Below are positions 1 to 8,610 of a DNA stretch of 64,000 nt, one piece after another; within the stretch, counting starts at the first letter, position 1, and each line of letters begins with the position of its first letter. The notes beneath the pieces were generated by a model. That model worked only from the letters and a program-made list of their open reading frames with translations. It had not been told where the DNA came from and searched no databases. A program made the translations under genes and the position numbers. This DNA comes from JAVBPR01 sp031549485. Its GTDB lineage: Bacteria > Bacillota > Clostridia > Oscillospirales > Feifaniaceae. The stretch lies in NCBI GenBank assembly GCA_031549485.1, contig JAVBPR010000009.1:1-64000 (forward strand), in the 5' to 3' direction.

Positions 1-1
1 A

Positions 2-973
2 ATCGGCAAATACCTTGCAGGCACTACTGCAAGCGGGCTTTTTGAGGCGCGCCTCGGCCGCGAGCAGATGGGCGGCGAAACCCATGTTTATTCGCCCGCA
101 TATTCGGACGAGGATTTCAGCGAAATATTGAAATATGCCGACCATATTGTTTTTAACTCTTTTGCCGAATGGGAGCGGCATAAACCCGCACTATTTGCCG
201 CGCCGCGGCATATTAGCCCGGGGCTTCGCGTCAATCCCGAATATTCCGAAATCGAAACCGAAATATATAACCCCTGCGCCGCTTTTTCACGGCTCGGCGT
301 TGCCGCAAAAGCTCTCGAAGGTCAGGCTTTGAGCGGCTTTGAGGGGCTTCATTTTCACACTTTATGCGAGCAGGGCAGCGATGTTTTAGAGCGCACCGTT
401 GATAATTTTATAAAAAAATTCGGAAAATATCTCGGTGCCTTAAAGTGGGTAAATCTCGGGGGCGGGCATCATATAACGCGCCCCGATTACGATATCGAAA
501 AGCTGATAAAAGCGGTTAAAAAAATTAAAGATTTCGGCGTTACTGTATACCTTGAGCCGGGCGAGGCGGTAGCGCTAAACGCGGGATTTCTTGTTTCCTC
601 GGTTCTCGATGTTGTGCAAAATGGTATGGATATCGCGATTTTGGATACTTCCGCCGCCTGCCATATGCCCGATGTTCTCGAAATGCCTTACCGCCCGCAG
701 ATCATCGGCGCGGATTTGCCGGGGAAAAAGGCCTTTACCTATCGGCTGGGCGGTCCGACCTGCCTTGCCGGGGATATTATAGGCGATTACTCCTTTGACA
801 TGCCGCTCACGCGCGGCGATAAAATTGTTTTTTGCGATATGGCAATTTACAGCATGGTGAAAAACAACACTTTTAACGGCATGCCTCTTCCCGATATTGT
901 CGCCTCCGACGAAAGCGGAACAAAAATTATAAAATCATTTGGATACGAGGATTTTAAAACCCGCCTGTCATAA
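2..973 (+). CDS. nspC: Carboxynorspermidine decarboxylase, 5'-partial
   Basis: PLP-dependent decarboxylase of the alanine-racemase/ornithine-decarboxylase fold that makes norspermidine or spermidine from the carboxy-polyamine in the alternative polyamine pathway. The reading frame is open from base 2, so the start and the PLP-lysine region lie outside the window; about 323 residues of a family length near 380 are visible. Family blocks seen in order are MGGETHVYSPAYS, HFHTLCEQGSD, the phosphate-binding loop NLGGGHH, EPGEAV and the cysteine block GGPTCLAGD. The usual partner, carboxynorspermidine dehydrogenase, would be expected upstream and cannot be checked here. The gene ends at a strong terminator, so it is the last gene of its operon. 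The family assignment is firm. Confidence 0.93.
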   Translation: MGKYLAGTTASGLFEARLGREQMGGETHVYSPAYSDEDFSEILKYADHIVFNSFAEWERHKPALFAAPRHISPGLRVNPEYSEIETEIYNPCAAFSRLGVAAKALEGQALSGFEGLHFHTLCEQGSDVLERTVDNFIKKFGKYLGALKWVNLGGGHHITRPDYDIEKLIKAVKKIKDFGVTVYLEPGEAVALNAGFLVSSVLDVVQNGMDIAILDTSAACHMPDVLEMPYRPQIIGADLPGKKAFTYRLGGPTCLAGDIIGDYSFDMPLTRGDKIVFCDMAIYSMVKNNTFNGMPLPDIVASDESGTKIIKSFGYEDFKTRLS

Positions 974-996
974 AGGTTTATACAAAAACATATGCA

Positions 997-1025
997 AACA
1001 GCTCGAATATTCGAGCTGTTTTTTT
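997..1025 (+). terminator. Intrinsic terminator after nspC
   Basis: A perfect 24-bp palindrome (AACAGCTCGAAT and its complement) runs directly into a T-tract. It separates nspC from the WYL regulator. Confidence 0.9.
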
Positions 1026-1059
1026 GAGCAAAGCCTGATAAAAACAGCTTTCTTAAAAC

Positions 1060-1093
1060 TTGACATGGATTTTTCATGTTTAAGTGCTATAAT
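1060..1093 (+). promoter_or_regulatory. Promoter/operator of the WYL regulator
   Basis: TTGACA and TATAAT are present but 22 bp apart, too far for an ordinary sigma-A promoter. Between them lies the inverted repeat ACATG-N7-CATGT. The segment from TCATGTTTAAGTG to the -10 matches the region upstream of the next gene at 15 of 20 positions, which suggests a common regulator, probably this gene's own product. Confidence 0.55.
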
Positions 1094-1110
1094 AGAAGCG
1101 GGTGATGAAA

Positions 1111-2019
1111 ATGAAAATTGAGCGTCTTCTCGAAATTTTACAGATACTTATGCTTAAAGGCCGCGTTACCGCGAAAGAGCTTTCGGACAGGTTTGAAGTT
1201 TCTTCGCGCACCATCTATCGCGACATAGATACTCTCAGCCTTGCCGGCATTCCGGTTTTTTCAGAGCGGGGAAAAGGCGGCGGAATCGGGCTTTTGCCCG
1301 AATATACTATCGCAAATTCCTTTTTGACCGAAAAAGAGCAGCGGGAAGTCCTCTTTGCCCTGCAGAGCCTCAGCGCGGCGGAATTCCCCGATATCGACAA
1401 TACTCTTGAAAAAATCGGCAAAGTCTTTAAAGGCGCGCCGCAAACGAGCTGGATCGATGTTGATTTTTCTTTTTTCGGAAGCGGAAAAGAAGAAAAAGGC
1501 AAGTTCGATATTATCAAAAAAGCAATTTTGGCAAAGCGCGTTCTTTCCTTTGACTATTTCAGCGCTTATGGCGGAAAGACAAGCCGAGAAATCGAAGCGC
1601 TGAAACTTATTTTCAAAGGCAGAGCGTGGTATTTATACGGATTTTGCAGAGAAAAGCAGGATTTTCGCGTTTTCCGGGTTTCGAGAATGAAAAATCTTTT
1701 CCTTTCTGAAGAGATTTTTGAAAGAGAAGCAGAAGGCGATTTTTCTTTTGAAAATGCCGGTTCCGCCTCGCTTGTTACCCTTACCCTTAAATTTTCCGGC
1801 GATGTTTTTTACCGGCTTTGCGATGAATTTGAAAGCAGCCAGATTGAAAGCGCTCCGGACCGAAGCTATATTGTCACCGTACAGTACCCTTACGAGGAAT
1901 GGGTTGTCGGGCATCTGCTCTCTTTTGGCAGCGATCTGGAAATTCTGTCACCGGCATATGTTAAAGACGCCGTTGTCGCGAAGGCGGAAGAATTGATAAA
2001 AAAATATAAAAATATTTAA
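1111..2019 (+). CDS. WYL-domain transcriptional regulator (DeoR-like HTH)
   Basis: One-component regulator of about 302 residues. Residues 1-60 form a helix-turn-helix of the HTH_11/DeoR type (LKGRVTAKELSDRF, then SSRTIYRDIDTL). The middle and C-terminal parts form the WYL ligand-sensing domain with its C-terminal extension; family landmarks are SFDYFSAYG, GRAWYLYGFCREKQDFRVF and VVGHLLSFG. GTG, ATG and ATG codons lie in frame within nine bases; the third is chosen because GGGTG then sits six bases upstream. The gene stops 61 bp before a DfsB/ClbS-like gene, a neighbour often found with this regulator type. WYL proteins of this group commonly activate or repress one adjacent gene; the ligand is unknown. 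Confidence 0.88.
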   Translation: MKIERLLEILQILMLKGRVTAKELSDRFEVSSRTIYRDIDTLSLAGIPVFSERGKGGGIGLLPEYTIANSFLTEKEQREVLFALQSLSAAEFPDIDNTLEKIGKVFKGAPQTSWIDVDFSFFGSGKEEKGKFDIIKKAILAKRVLSFDYFSAYGGKTSREIEALKLIFKGRAWYLYGFCREKQDFRVFRVSRMKNLFLSEEIFEREAEGDFSFENAGSASLVTLTLKFSGDVFYRLCDEFESSQIESAPDRSYIVTVQYPYEEWVVGHLLSFGSDLEILSPAYVKDAVVAKAEELIKKYKNI

Positions 2020-2053
2020 TATGACTTATTTTGTCATATTTATGTGATATGCT
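2018..2053 (+). promoter_or_regulatory. Inverted-repeat operator and promoter of the DfsB-like gene
   Basis: Near-perfect palindrome AATATGAC-N7-GTCATATT followed by ATGTG and a -10-like TATGCT. The box-to--10 spacing (22 bp) equals that of the WYL gene promoter, so both are probably controlled by the WYL protein. Confidence 0.55.
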
Positions 2054-2080
2054 TTAACTATATGATTTGGAGGGATGTTT

Positions 2081-2593
2081 ATGCCGAGAGCAACGAATAA
2101 AGAGCAGCTGATAGCTTCCGCAAACGGACAGTTTGAGAAGTTATGGAATATGATTGACGGCATGGGAGAAAGCCTTCAAAATGCCGCGTTTTCCTTTCCG
2201 GACCGCGACAAAAACCTGCGCGATGTTCTTGTGCATCTTCACGAGTGGCATAAAATGGTTGAAAAATGGCATAAAATCGGCACTTTGGAGGGTGGACTCC
2301 CTGATGTTCCCGGCACCGGCTACACCTGGAAAACCCTGCCGGCTCTGAATTTGGAAATTTGGAAGATGTATCAAGAAACCTCGCTCGAAGATGCCAAAAA
2401 AATGCTTAAAGCCAGCCATAACAAGGTTTTGGCTCTAATTAAAAGCCACACAAACGCGGAGCTTTTTGATCGCGGCATTTATAAATGGACCAAAAGCAGC
2501 ACCCTTGGCGCATATTTTGTGAGCGCGACCGCAAGCCACTATGATTGGGCGATGAAAAAACTTAAAATCCACCTGAAAACCTGCACGGTTTAA
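2081..2593 (+). CDS. ClbS/DfsB family four-helix bundle protein
   Basis: A 170-residue soluble protein of the DinB-like ClbS/DfsB family. Landmarks are the start MPRATNKEQLIASANGQFEK, the helix segment VLVHLHEWHKMVEKWH and the C-terminal SATASHYDWAMKKLKIH. ClbS protects against the genotoxin colibactin in its producer; most other members are uncharacterised, so the substrate here is unknown. An ATG two codons upstream is rejected because the GGAGGG ribosome site would abut it; from the chosen ATG the spacing is six. It stands alone behind a palindromic operator and is followed by a terminator, which fits a one-gene unit under the adjacent WYL regulator. Confidence 0.82.
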   Translation: MPRATNKEQLIASANGQFEKLWNMIDGMGESLQNAAFSFPDRDKNLRDVLVHLHEWHKMVEKWHKIGTLEGGLPDVPGTGYTWKTLPALNLEIWKMYQETSLEDAKKMLKASHNKVLALIKSHTNAELFDRGIYKWTKSSTLGAYFVSATASHYDWAMKKLKIHLKTCTV

Positions 2594-2667
2594 TATTTTT
2601 GCAGTTGTCGAAATTTTCATAAATCCGCTTTTTCTTCTCCTAAAATTTTGTTTTGCTGTATATTCGC

Positions 2668-2708
2668 AAAGCGCCCCGCGTATCGCCGCAGGGCGTTTGT
2701 TTTTTTTC
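2668..2708 (+). terminator. Terminator after the DfsB-like gene
   Basis: GC-rich stem with arms GCGCCC and GGGCGT followed by a run of T. The T-run overlaps the -35 region of the glyS promoter. Confidence 0.85.
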
Positions 2709-2725
2709 TATATATATATTATAAT
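2697..2725 (+). promoter_or_regulatory. Sigma-A-like promoter of glyS
   Basis: TTGTTT, a 17-bp spacer and a perfect TATAAT. It predicts a short leader of about 55 nt. Confidence 0.6.
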
Positions 2726-2749
2726 AATTAATTAAGATGATAAAATACG

Positions 2750-2775
2750 GCAAAAGCGGCCTGCTTTTGCTTTTT
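2750..2775 (+). promoter_or_regulatory. Terminator-like hairpin in the glyS leader
   Basis: GCAAAAGC, a 5-nt loop, GCTTTTGC, then TTTTT, just ahead of the GGAGG site of glyS. It looks like a small attenuator. The leader is too short for a T-box, and I see no antiterminator sequence. Confidence 0.45.
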
Positions 2776-2787
2776 ACCGGAGGAAAT

Positions 2788-4167
2788 ATGAAGAATACCG
2801 AAAAAACAATGGAAAAAATCGTTGCGCTATGTAAGGGACGGGGATTTGTCTACGCCGGAAGCGAGATTTATGGCGGTCTTTCAAACTCCTGGGACTACGG
2901 CCCTTTGGGCGTTGAATTCAAAAACAACGTCAAGCGCGCATGGTGGAAAAAATTCGTTCAGGAAAGCCCTTACAACGTCGGACTTGACAGCGCGATTTTG
3001 ATGAATCCGAAAATTTGGGTTGCTTCCGGCCATGTTGGCGGTTTTTCCGATCCGCTTATGGACTGCAAGCAGTGCAAAACACGCCACCGCGCGGACAAAC
3101 TTATCGAAGACGCCGGCGTGAATCCCGCCGGTTGGAGCGACGCGCAGATGAGCGCGTACATCAAGGAAAATCATATAGTTTGCCCCGACTGCGGCAGCGG
3201 CGATTTCACCGATATCCGCAAATTTAACCTGATGTTTAAAACCTTTCAGGGCGTCACGGAGGACAGCAAAAACGAGCTTTACCTCCGCCCCGAAACGGCG
3301 CAGGGTATTTTCGTCAATTTTAAAAACGTTGCCCGAACGACAAGGAAGAAAATTCCTTTCGGCGTTGCGCAGATCGGAAAAAGTTTCAGAAACGAGATAA
3401 CCCCGGGAAACTTTATCTTTAGAATCAGGGAATTCGAGCAGATGGAGCTGGAATTTTTCTGCAAACCTGGCACCGACCTTGAGTGGTTTGCCTTTTGGAA
3501 AGATTATTGCAAGCAGTTTCTTCTCTCGCTCGGGCTTGCGGAGGAAAATCTCCGCCTGCGCGACCATGAAAAAGAAGAGCTTTCGCATTATTCCAACGCG
3601 ACGACCGACTTTGAATTTTTGTTTCCGTTCGGCTGGGGCGAGCTTTGGGGCATTGCCGACCGCACCGATTTTGACCTGAAGGCGCACCAAACCCACTCGG
3701 GAGAGGCGATGGACTATTTTGATCCCGAGACAAATGAAAAGTATGTTCCCTATGTCATTGAGCCGTCGCTCGGCGCCGACCGCGTCGCCCTTGCTTTTCT
3801 CTGCGACGCTTATGACGAGGAAGTTATCGACGCAGAAAAGAACGATGTCCGCACCGTTATGCGTTTTCATCCGGCGCTCGCGCCAGTTAAAGCGGCGATT
3901 TTACCGCTTTCCAAAAAACTTTCGGAAAACGCCGAAACGCTTTTTGCGGAACTTTCCAAAAAATTCTGCGTCGAATTTGATGACGCGGGCTCGATAGGCA
4001 AGCGCTATCGCCGGCAGGACGAAATCGGCACTCCGTTTTGCGTCACCTTCGATTTCGAAAGCCTTGAAGACGGCTGCGTTACCGTTCGCCACAGGGACAG
4101 CATGAATCAGGAGCGCGTTCCTTTTGCGAAGGTCTCGGAAATCATCGAAAAGTCAATGGAATTTTAA
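2788..4167 (+). CDS. glyS: Glycyl-tRNA synthetase, single-chain type
   Basis: Class II aminoacyl-tRNA synthetase that charges tRNA-Gly with glycine in the cytoplasm; the archaeal/eukaryotic/Firmicutes-type homodimer rather than the alpha2beta2 enzyme. The 459 residues match the family length. Landmarks in order are GFVYAGSEIYGG, the zinc-type pair CKQC and CPDC, motif 2 around IGKSFRNEITP, motif 3 with EPSLGADR, and the C-terminal anticodon-binding domain (VKAAILPL, RYRRQDEIGTPFCVT). The start is the ATG seven bases after GGAGG; an upstream in-frame ATG has no ribosome site. It is preceded by its own promoter and a possible leader hairpin. Confidence 0.97.
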   Translation: MKNTEKTMEKIVALCKGRGFVYAGSEIYGGLSNSWDYGPLGVEFKNNVKRAWWKKFVQESPYNVGLDSAILMNPKIWVASGHVGGFSDPLMDCKQCKTRHRADKLIEDAGVNPAGWSDAQMSAYIKENHIVCPDCGSGDFTDIRKFNLMFKTFQGVTEDSKNELYLRPETAQGIFVNFKNVARTTRKKIPFGVAQIGKSFRNEITPGNFIFRIREFEQMELEFFCKPGTDLEWFAFWKDYCKQFLLSLGLAEENLRLRDHEKEELSHYSNATTDFEFLFPFGWGELWGIADRTDFDLKAHQTHSGEAMDYFDPETNEKYVPYVIEPSLGADRVALAFLCDAYDEEVIDAEKNDVRTVMRFHPALAPVKAAILPLSKKLSENAETLFAELSKKFCVEFDDAGSIGKRYRRQDEIGTPFCVTFDFESLEDGCVTVRHRDSMNQERVPFAKVSEIIEKSMEF

Positions 4168-4262
4168 TTTTTGCGAACTTTGCGGAATTGAAATTTGGTT
4201 TTTCTGCACGCCACGCAAAATAACTTTATCTTTTTTTAAGCCGCGCGAAAGGATGTTGCGCT

Positions 4263-5093
4263 ATGGGCAGGCCGCTTTTTTGTTCTCTCGGCACAACCGC
4301 ATATAAAATCTCGGTTTTTAAATGCCGGGTTTTTAGGCGCGCGCAGGATATAGGCAAAAAATTTGCGCATAATAAAAAGCCGCCGCTTCCAAATCTTATT
4401 TACCGCCATAAATCGCTTATTCGCAGGGCTCTCGGAAATGTTGACATGCAACTTCAGGAAAACAAAGCGGTGAACCTTTCGCTTGCTGCCCCGAAAATTT
4501 CCGACGTTGTAATTGCCCCCGGCGAGACATTTTCATTTTGGCGGCTCGCAGGAAAGGCGACCGCGAAAAAGGGCTATAAAGAAGGGCTCGCCATCTCGCG
4601 CGGCAAAGCCGTTTCCGGTATCGGCGGCGGTATGTGCCAGTTTACAAATCTTTTGCACTGGCTCTCCTTGCACAGCCCCCTTCATATAACCGAGCATCAT
4701 CATCACGACGGCATCGACCTTTTCCCGGATTTTAACCGTCAGGTTCCGTTCGGCGTCGGCACCTCGATTTTTTATAATTATCTTGACTACCGCGTGAAAA
4801 ACAACACCGAAAACACGTTTCAGTTTATCGTTTATTCGGACGGCACTTATCTTTGCGGCGAACTTCGGTCGGAACATCCGCTTTCCGAGAGCTATCATAT
4901 CATCGAGCAGGACAAACATTTTGAAAAGCATGGTGAAGCCTATTTTCGCTTCGGAAAAGTTTACCGCGCAGTTTTTGATAAGCGCACGGGGAATGAAACT
5001 TGCAGGTCTCTTATAAAAGAGAACCGCGCAAAGGTTATGTATTCCCCCGAATTTATTGACAAAACCCTTATTTTGGAGGAATCTTGTTTATGA
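4263..5093 (+). CDS. vanW: VanW family protein
   Basis: A 276-residue protein closely resembling VanW of VanB-type glycopeptide-resistance clusters, including YKISVFKCRVFRR, HKSLIRRALGNVDMQLQENK, APGETFSFWRL, GIGGGMCQFTN and HHHHDGIDLFPDF. The function of VanW is unknown; no vanH, vanX, vanB-ligase or vanRS genes are in this window, so this alone does not indicate glycopeptide resistance. The ATG is chosen because AAAGGA lies nine bases upstream. Its TGA overlaps the ATG of the following lipoprotein gene (ATGA), implying translational coupling and a shared task at the cell envelope. No signal peptide is evident. Confidence 0.9.
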   Translation: MGRPLFCSLGTTAYKISVFKCRVFRRAQDIGKKFAHNKKPPLPNLIYRHKSLIRRALGNVDMQLQENKAVNLSLAAPKISDVVIAPGETFSFWRLAGKATAKKGYKEGLAISRGKAVSGIGGGMCQFTNLLHWLSLHSPLHITEHHHHDGIDLFPDFNRQVPFGVGTSIFYNYLDYRVKNNTENTFQFIVYSDGTYLCGELRSEHPLSESYHIIEQDKHFEKHGEAYFRFGKVYRAVFDKRTGNETCRSLIKENRAKVMYSPEFIDKTLILEESCL

Positions 5094-5620
5094 AAAAAAT
5101 ATTTGCTCTTTTGCTCGCTTTGACGGTAGTTGTTTGCTTTGCCGGTTGCGCTAAGACTCCGCCCGAATCGGAAAACGAGATAAGCCCGCCCGAAAACAAC
5201 GGAACGGGCGAAAGCCCCGACGGCGCACAGGTTGTAAATCCGTATATCGAATATAGCAGCGTCGACAAGGCGAAAGCCGCACTCACCTTTGCTCCGTTTC
5301 TTCCTCCCGAAAATATCGAAGGTTATAAACTTGACGAGATTTTTATTATAGACGGCAGAATCCTTCAGCTGGGATATTATTCGGAAGAAAAAAACGACCG
5401 TGTTTTATACCGCGCGGCGGCAGGCGAAAACCTTGATATCAGCGGAGTTTATTCGGAATTCCCCTCTGTAAACGAACTAAATATCGGCGGTCGGCAGGTC
5501 CTGATAAAAGGCGACGGCGAAAATATTTTTCTCGCCACCGCGAATATTGAGGGAAACAGCTACTGCGTTTATTTCCAAAGCGGAGCGGATAAAAACCTTT
5601 TGACAAAATATCTCGCATGA
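5090..5620 (+). CDS. Hypothetical lipoprotein coupled to vanW
   Basis: A 176-residue predicted lipoprotein. Residues 1-22 are a lysine-start hydrophobic signal peptide ending in the lipobox CFAGC, so the mature protein starts at cysteine and would be lipid-anchored outside the membrane. A Pro/Glu/Gly-rich linker follows, then a compact domain (FAPFLPPENIEGYKL, EKNDRVLYRAA) that resembles DUF4367-type domains; I do not assign it. The ATG lies nine bases after GGAGGA; an upstream TTG is too close to it. It overlaps the vanW stop by four bases and ends at a terminator, so the two form a bicistronic unit. Confidence 0.75.
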   Translation: MKKIFALLLALTVVVCFAGCAKTPPESENEISPPENNGTGESPDGAQVVNPYIEYSSVDKAKAALTFAPFLPPENIEGYKLDEIFIIDGRILQLGYYSEEKNDRVLYRAAAGENLDISGVYSEFPSVNELNIGGRQVLIKGDGENIFLATANIEGNSYCVYFQSGADKNLLTKYLA

Positions 5621-5637
5621 TAATTTTAAGTTAATAA

Positions 5638-5671
5638 AAAAAGAGCAGGGAACTTTCCCTGCTCTTTTATT
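5638..5671 (+). terminator. Terminator of the vanW-lipoprotein unit
   Basis: AAAGAGCAGGGAA paired with TTCCCTGCTCTTTT, followed by a T-rich tract. Confidence 0.9.
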
Positions 5672-6182
5672 TTTATTCCGCCTTTTATTCCGCCTTTTAT
5701 TCCGCCTACGGCGTCTGCTTAAATGGGTGCGGAGGAGAGGGAGGAAAACTAGTGAATCTCTGGGAGAAAGTTTAGTTTTGCGAATATAAATAGTTGTGGG
5801 CGGGGGAGGAAAATCGGTGAACCTCTGGGGGAAGTTTGAATAAAATCCGCTAAAGGCTTGTTTAAGAACCGTCTTTGCCGTTTCGCGGAACAGGCGAGCT
5901 TGCGCTCGCCAAACGGCGGCGAAAGCTGCCGCAAGCGCCGCTTTTGCGGCGGGTTCCGTGATAAATTTTGCCCGATATTCTTTTCGGTGCATCCGCCATG
6001 CGTTCATAGCGCACTAACCCGGTTGATCGTAATTGCCCATGTCCCGCACTTCTTTTAATCAAAGTCGGCGAAAGCCGGCTTCTGCAAATGTTAACTATTA
6101 ACTCAACCAAAGCCGACGAAGTCGGCTTCCATAATTGTCAATTGTCAACTGTCAATTATCAATTATCTCCCGTCATCGCTTA
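5672..6182 (-). repeat. Intergenic repeat block (families A, B, C) downstream of clpC
   Basis: No gene is seen. Read on the minus strand from the clpC stop, the order is a family C heptad block with GCCGAC-type hairpins (about 6056-6168), one family B cloverleaf (5884-5960) and one family A unit, G-C variant (about 5698-5723). Next to the family A copy the motif TTTTATTCCGCC is repeated three times in tandem. Confidence 0.8.
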
Positions 6183-8591
6183 CTATGCTTTTTTGAATAA
6201 AATCCCTTTTTCGCCCGCGGTTGCACGTATTTTATCCCCTTTTTTCACCGTACCTTTTAAAATAGCCTCGGCGAGCTTATCCTCCGCCTCGGTCTGAATC
6301 GCGCGACGGAGCGGTCTTGCGCCGTAAATCGGATTATATCCTTTTTCCGCGAGGTATTTTACCGCTTTTTTATCAAAACCCACCTTTGTTCCTATTTTTT
6401 CAAGCCGCCTGCAAACGATATCAAGCAGAATTTCGGTAATTTTTTCAATATCCTCTATCGACAGCTTTTTAAACACGATTATGTCGTCGATACGATTTAA
6501 AAACTCTGGACGAAACGCTTTTTTCAGCTCATCCAAAACGCCTGATTTTATGCTTTCGTTGTCAAACTCCGCGCCGCCGCCCGAGAACCCGAGCCGTCGT
6601 CCCTCCGAAATCCTGTTTGCGCCGACATTCGAAGTCATTATGATTATCGTGTTTTTAAAATCAATTTTTCGCCCTTGCGAATCGGTCAAAATCCCGTCTT
6701 CAAGAATTTGAAGCAGGATATTAAATATATCGGGATGTGCTTTTTCAATTTCATCGAGCAGCAGCACGCTATACGGTTTTCTTCGGATTTTTTCGGTCAG
6801 CTGACCTCCCTCGTCATAGCCGACATATCCGGGTGGCGAGCCGATAAGCCTTGATACCGCGTGTTTTTCCATATACTCGCTCATATCAACGCGAATCACG
6901 CTGCTCTCATCGCCGAACATCGCTTCTGCAAGCGCTTTGGCAAGTTCGGTTTTCCCGACGCCGGTCGGCCCGAGGAAAATAAAGGAGCCTATCGGCCTTT
7001 TGGGATCCGACAGCCCGACACGCCCGCGCCTAATAGCTTTCGCGACGGCGGTTACCGCCTCATCCTGCCCGACTACGCGGCGATGAAGAAAATCCTCGAG
7101 TTTCAGAAGTTTTTCGCTTTCTTCCTCGGTGATTTTCGAAAGGGGAATCCCGGTCGAAAGCGATACCACCCTCGCAATATCCGCTTCGGTGACCTCGCCC
7201 GATTTTGCGAGCTCTCTTTTTGCCCATTCTTCCTTTTCTTTTATCAGCTCTGCGCGGGCATTTTTCTCGCTGTCGCGCAGTTTTGCCGCTGTTTCAAAGT
7301 CTTGCGCCGCAACCGCTTCCTCTTTTTCGGCGCGAAATTTTTCCGCCTTTTCCGCAATTTCCGCAAGCTCCGGCGGCGGCGTCTGCCCCGCAAGACGAAC
7401 CCTTGAAGCGGCCTCGTCCATAAGATCTATCGCCTTGTCGGGCAAGAAACGGTCGTTTATATATCTCGCCGAAAGATTGACCGCCGCCTCGATCGCGGCA
7501 TCGCTGATTTTCACCTTATGATGCGCCTCATATCTGTCGCGCAGGCCTTTCAGAATGTTCAGGCTCTCCTCGGCTGTCGGCTCGCCGACTACGACCGGCT
7601 GGAATCTGCGCTCAAACGCAGCATCTTTTTCAATATGCGCCCGATACTCCGAAAGGGTGGTCGCGCCTATTACCTGAAGGTCGCCTTTTGTAAGCGACGG
7701 CTTTAGGATATTTGCCGCATCGACCGCTCCTTCCGCCGCGCCCGCGCCCACTATCGTATGCATTTCGTCTATAAAAATTATTGTTTTTCCGTCTCTTTTG
7801 ATTTCATTTACTGCATTCTTAAGCCGCTCTTCAAATTCGCCGCGGTACTTTGCCCCCGCAATCATCCCCGGGAGATCAAGTGCGAAAATCCGTTTGTCCG
7901 CAAGGCTTTCCGGCACTTCTCCGGCGAGAATTTTAAGCGCGAGCCCCTCCGCCACCGAGGTCTTTCCGACACCCGGCTCGCCGATTAAACAAGGATTATT
8001 CTTTGTTCGGCGGGAGAGGATTTGAATAACCCGCTCGGTTTCGGATTCTCTGCCGATAACCGGATCGATTTTTCCCTGTCTTGCTCTTTCGGTAAGGTCG
8101 GTGCCAAACTGAGCGAGCCCCGAAAGTTTTGCCTGGTCTTTTTTATCGCTTGCTACTTTTGCCGCCCCGACGCTGTCGCTAAGGTCGCTGTACATCCTCT
8201 CGGAATCAATTCCGAACGCTTCCAAAATCGTTGTCGCCATGCAGTTTCCTTCGCAAAGGAGCGCCAAAAGAATGTGCTCTGTTCCGATATACCCGTGCGA
8301 GAGGCTTTGTGCCTCGGCCGCCGATTTTTCGATGATTTTTTTTGCTCTCGGAGTCATATCCTCGGGCGTGACAAATGACGGCGCGCCGGCGCCGAGCATT
8401 TCGGTTATCTTCGAGACGATTTTTTCGGCTGTTACCCCTTTAGCGGCGAGCATTTTCGACGCCACACCGTCTCCCGATGTTGAAAGTCCGAGCAGGATAT
8501 GCTCGCTTCCTATATAAGTATGACCAAGCTGGCGCGCAGCCGAAAGGGCCGCCGCCAGCGCATTTTGAGCTTTGTCGGTAAATTTATTCAC
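6183..8591 (-). CDS. clpC: ATP-dependent Clp protease ATP-binding subunit ClpC
   Basis: Hsp100 unfoldase that feeds substrates to ClpP; about 802 residues. It has the double Clp-N domain (GHTYIGSEHILLGL, then GYIGTEHILLALL), AAA-1 with GEPGVGKT and IIFIDEMHT, a UVR-containing linker (DFETAAKLRD) that is diagnostic of ClpC rather than ClpB, AAA-2 with GPTGVGKTELAKAL and the ClpP-contact region, and the C-terminal D2-small domain (YNPIYGARPLRRAIQ). The start is a GTG seven bases after GGCGGAG; a TTG six codons upstream lacks a site. It follows mcsA by 19 bp. No mcsB kinase or ctsR gene is adjacent, unlike Bacillus. Confidence 0.95.
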   Translation of the reverse strand: MNKFTDKAQNALAAALSAARQLGHTYIGSEHILLGLSTSGDGVASKMLAAKGVTAEKIVSKITEMLGAGAPSFVTPEDMTPRAKKIIEKSAAEAQSLSHGYIGTEHILLALLCEGNCMATTILEAFGIDSERMYSDLSDSVGAAKVASDKKDQAKLSGLAQFGTDLTERARQGKIDPVIGRESETERVIQILSRRTKNNPCLIGEPGVGKTSVAEGLALKILAGEVPESLADKRIFALDLPGMIAGAKYRGEFEERLKNAVNEIKRDGKTIIFIDEMHTIVGAGAAEGAVDAANILKPSLTKGDLQVIGATTLSEYRAHIEKDAAFERRFQPVVVGEPTAEESLNILKGLRDRYEAHHKVKISDAAIEAAVNLSARYINDRFLPDKAIDLMDEAASRVRLAGQTPPPELAEIAEKAEKFRAEKEEAVAAQDFETAAKLRDSEKNARAELIKEKEEWAKRELAKSGEVTEADIARVVSLSTGIPLSKITEEESEKLLKLEDFLHRRVVGQDEAVTAVAKAIRRGRVGLSDPKRPIGSFIFLGPTGVGKTELAKALAEAMFGDESSVIRVDMSEYMEKHAVSRLIGSPPGYVGYDEGGQLTEKIRRKPYSVLLLDEIEKAHPDIFNILLQILEDGILTDSQGRKIDFKNTIIIMTSNVGANRISEGRRLGFSGGGAEFDNESIKSGVLDELKKAFRPEFLNRIDDIIVFKKLSIEDIEKITEILLDIVCRRLEKIGTKVGFDKKAVKYLAEKGYNPIYGARPLRRAIQTEAEDKLAEAILKGTVKKGDKIRATAGEKGILFKKA

Positions 8592-8610
8592 AAAAATTCT
8601 CCGCCGCAAT

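Noticed and set aside
2709..2787. T-box riboswitch for glyS
   Set aside because: The leader is only about 55 nt, without the T-box sequence or a specifier stem.
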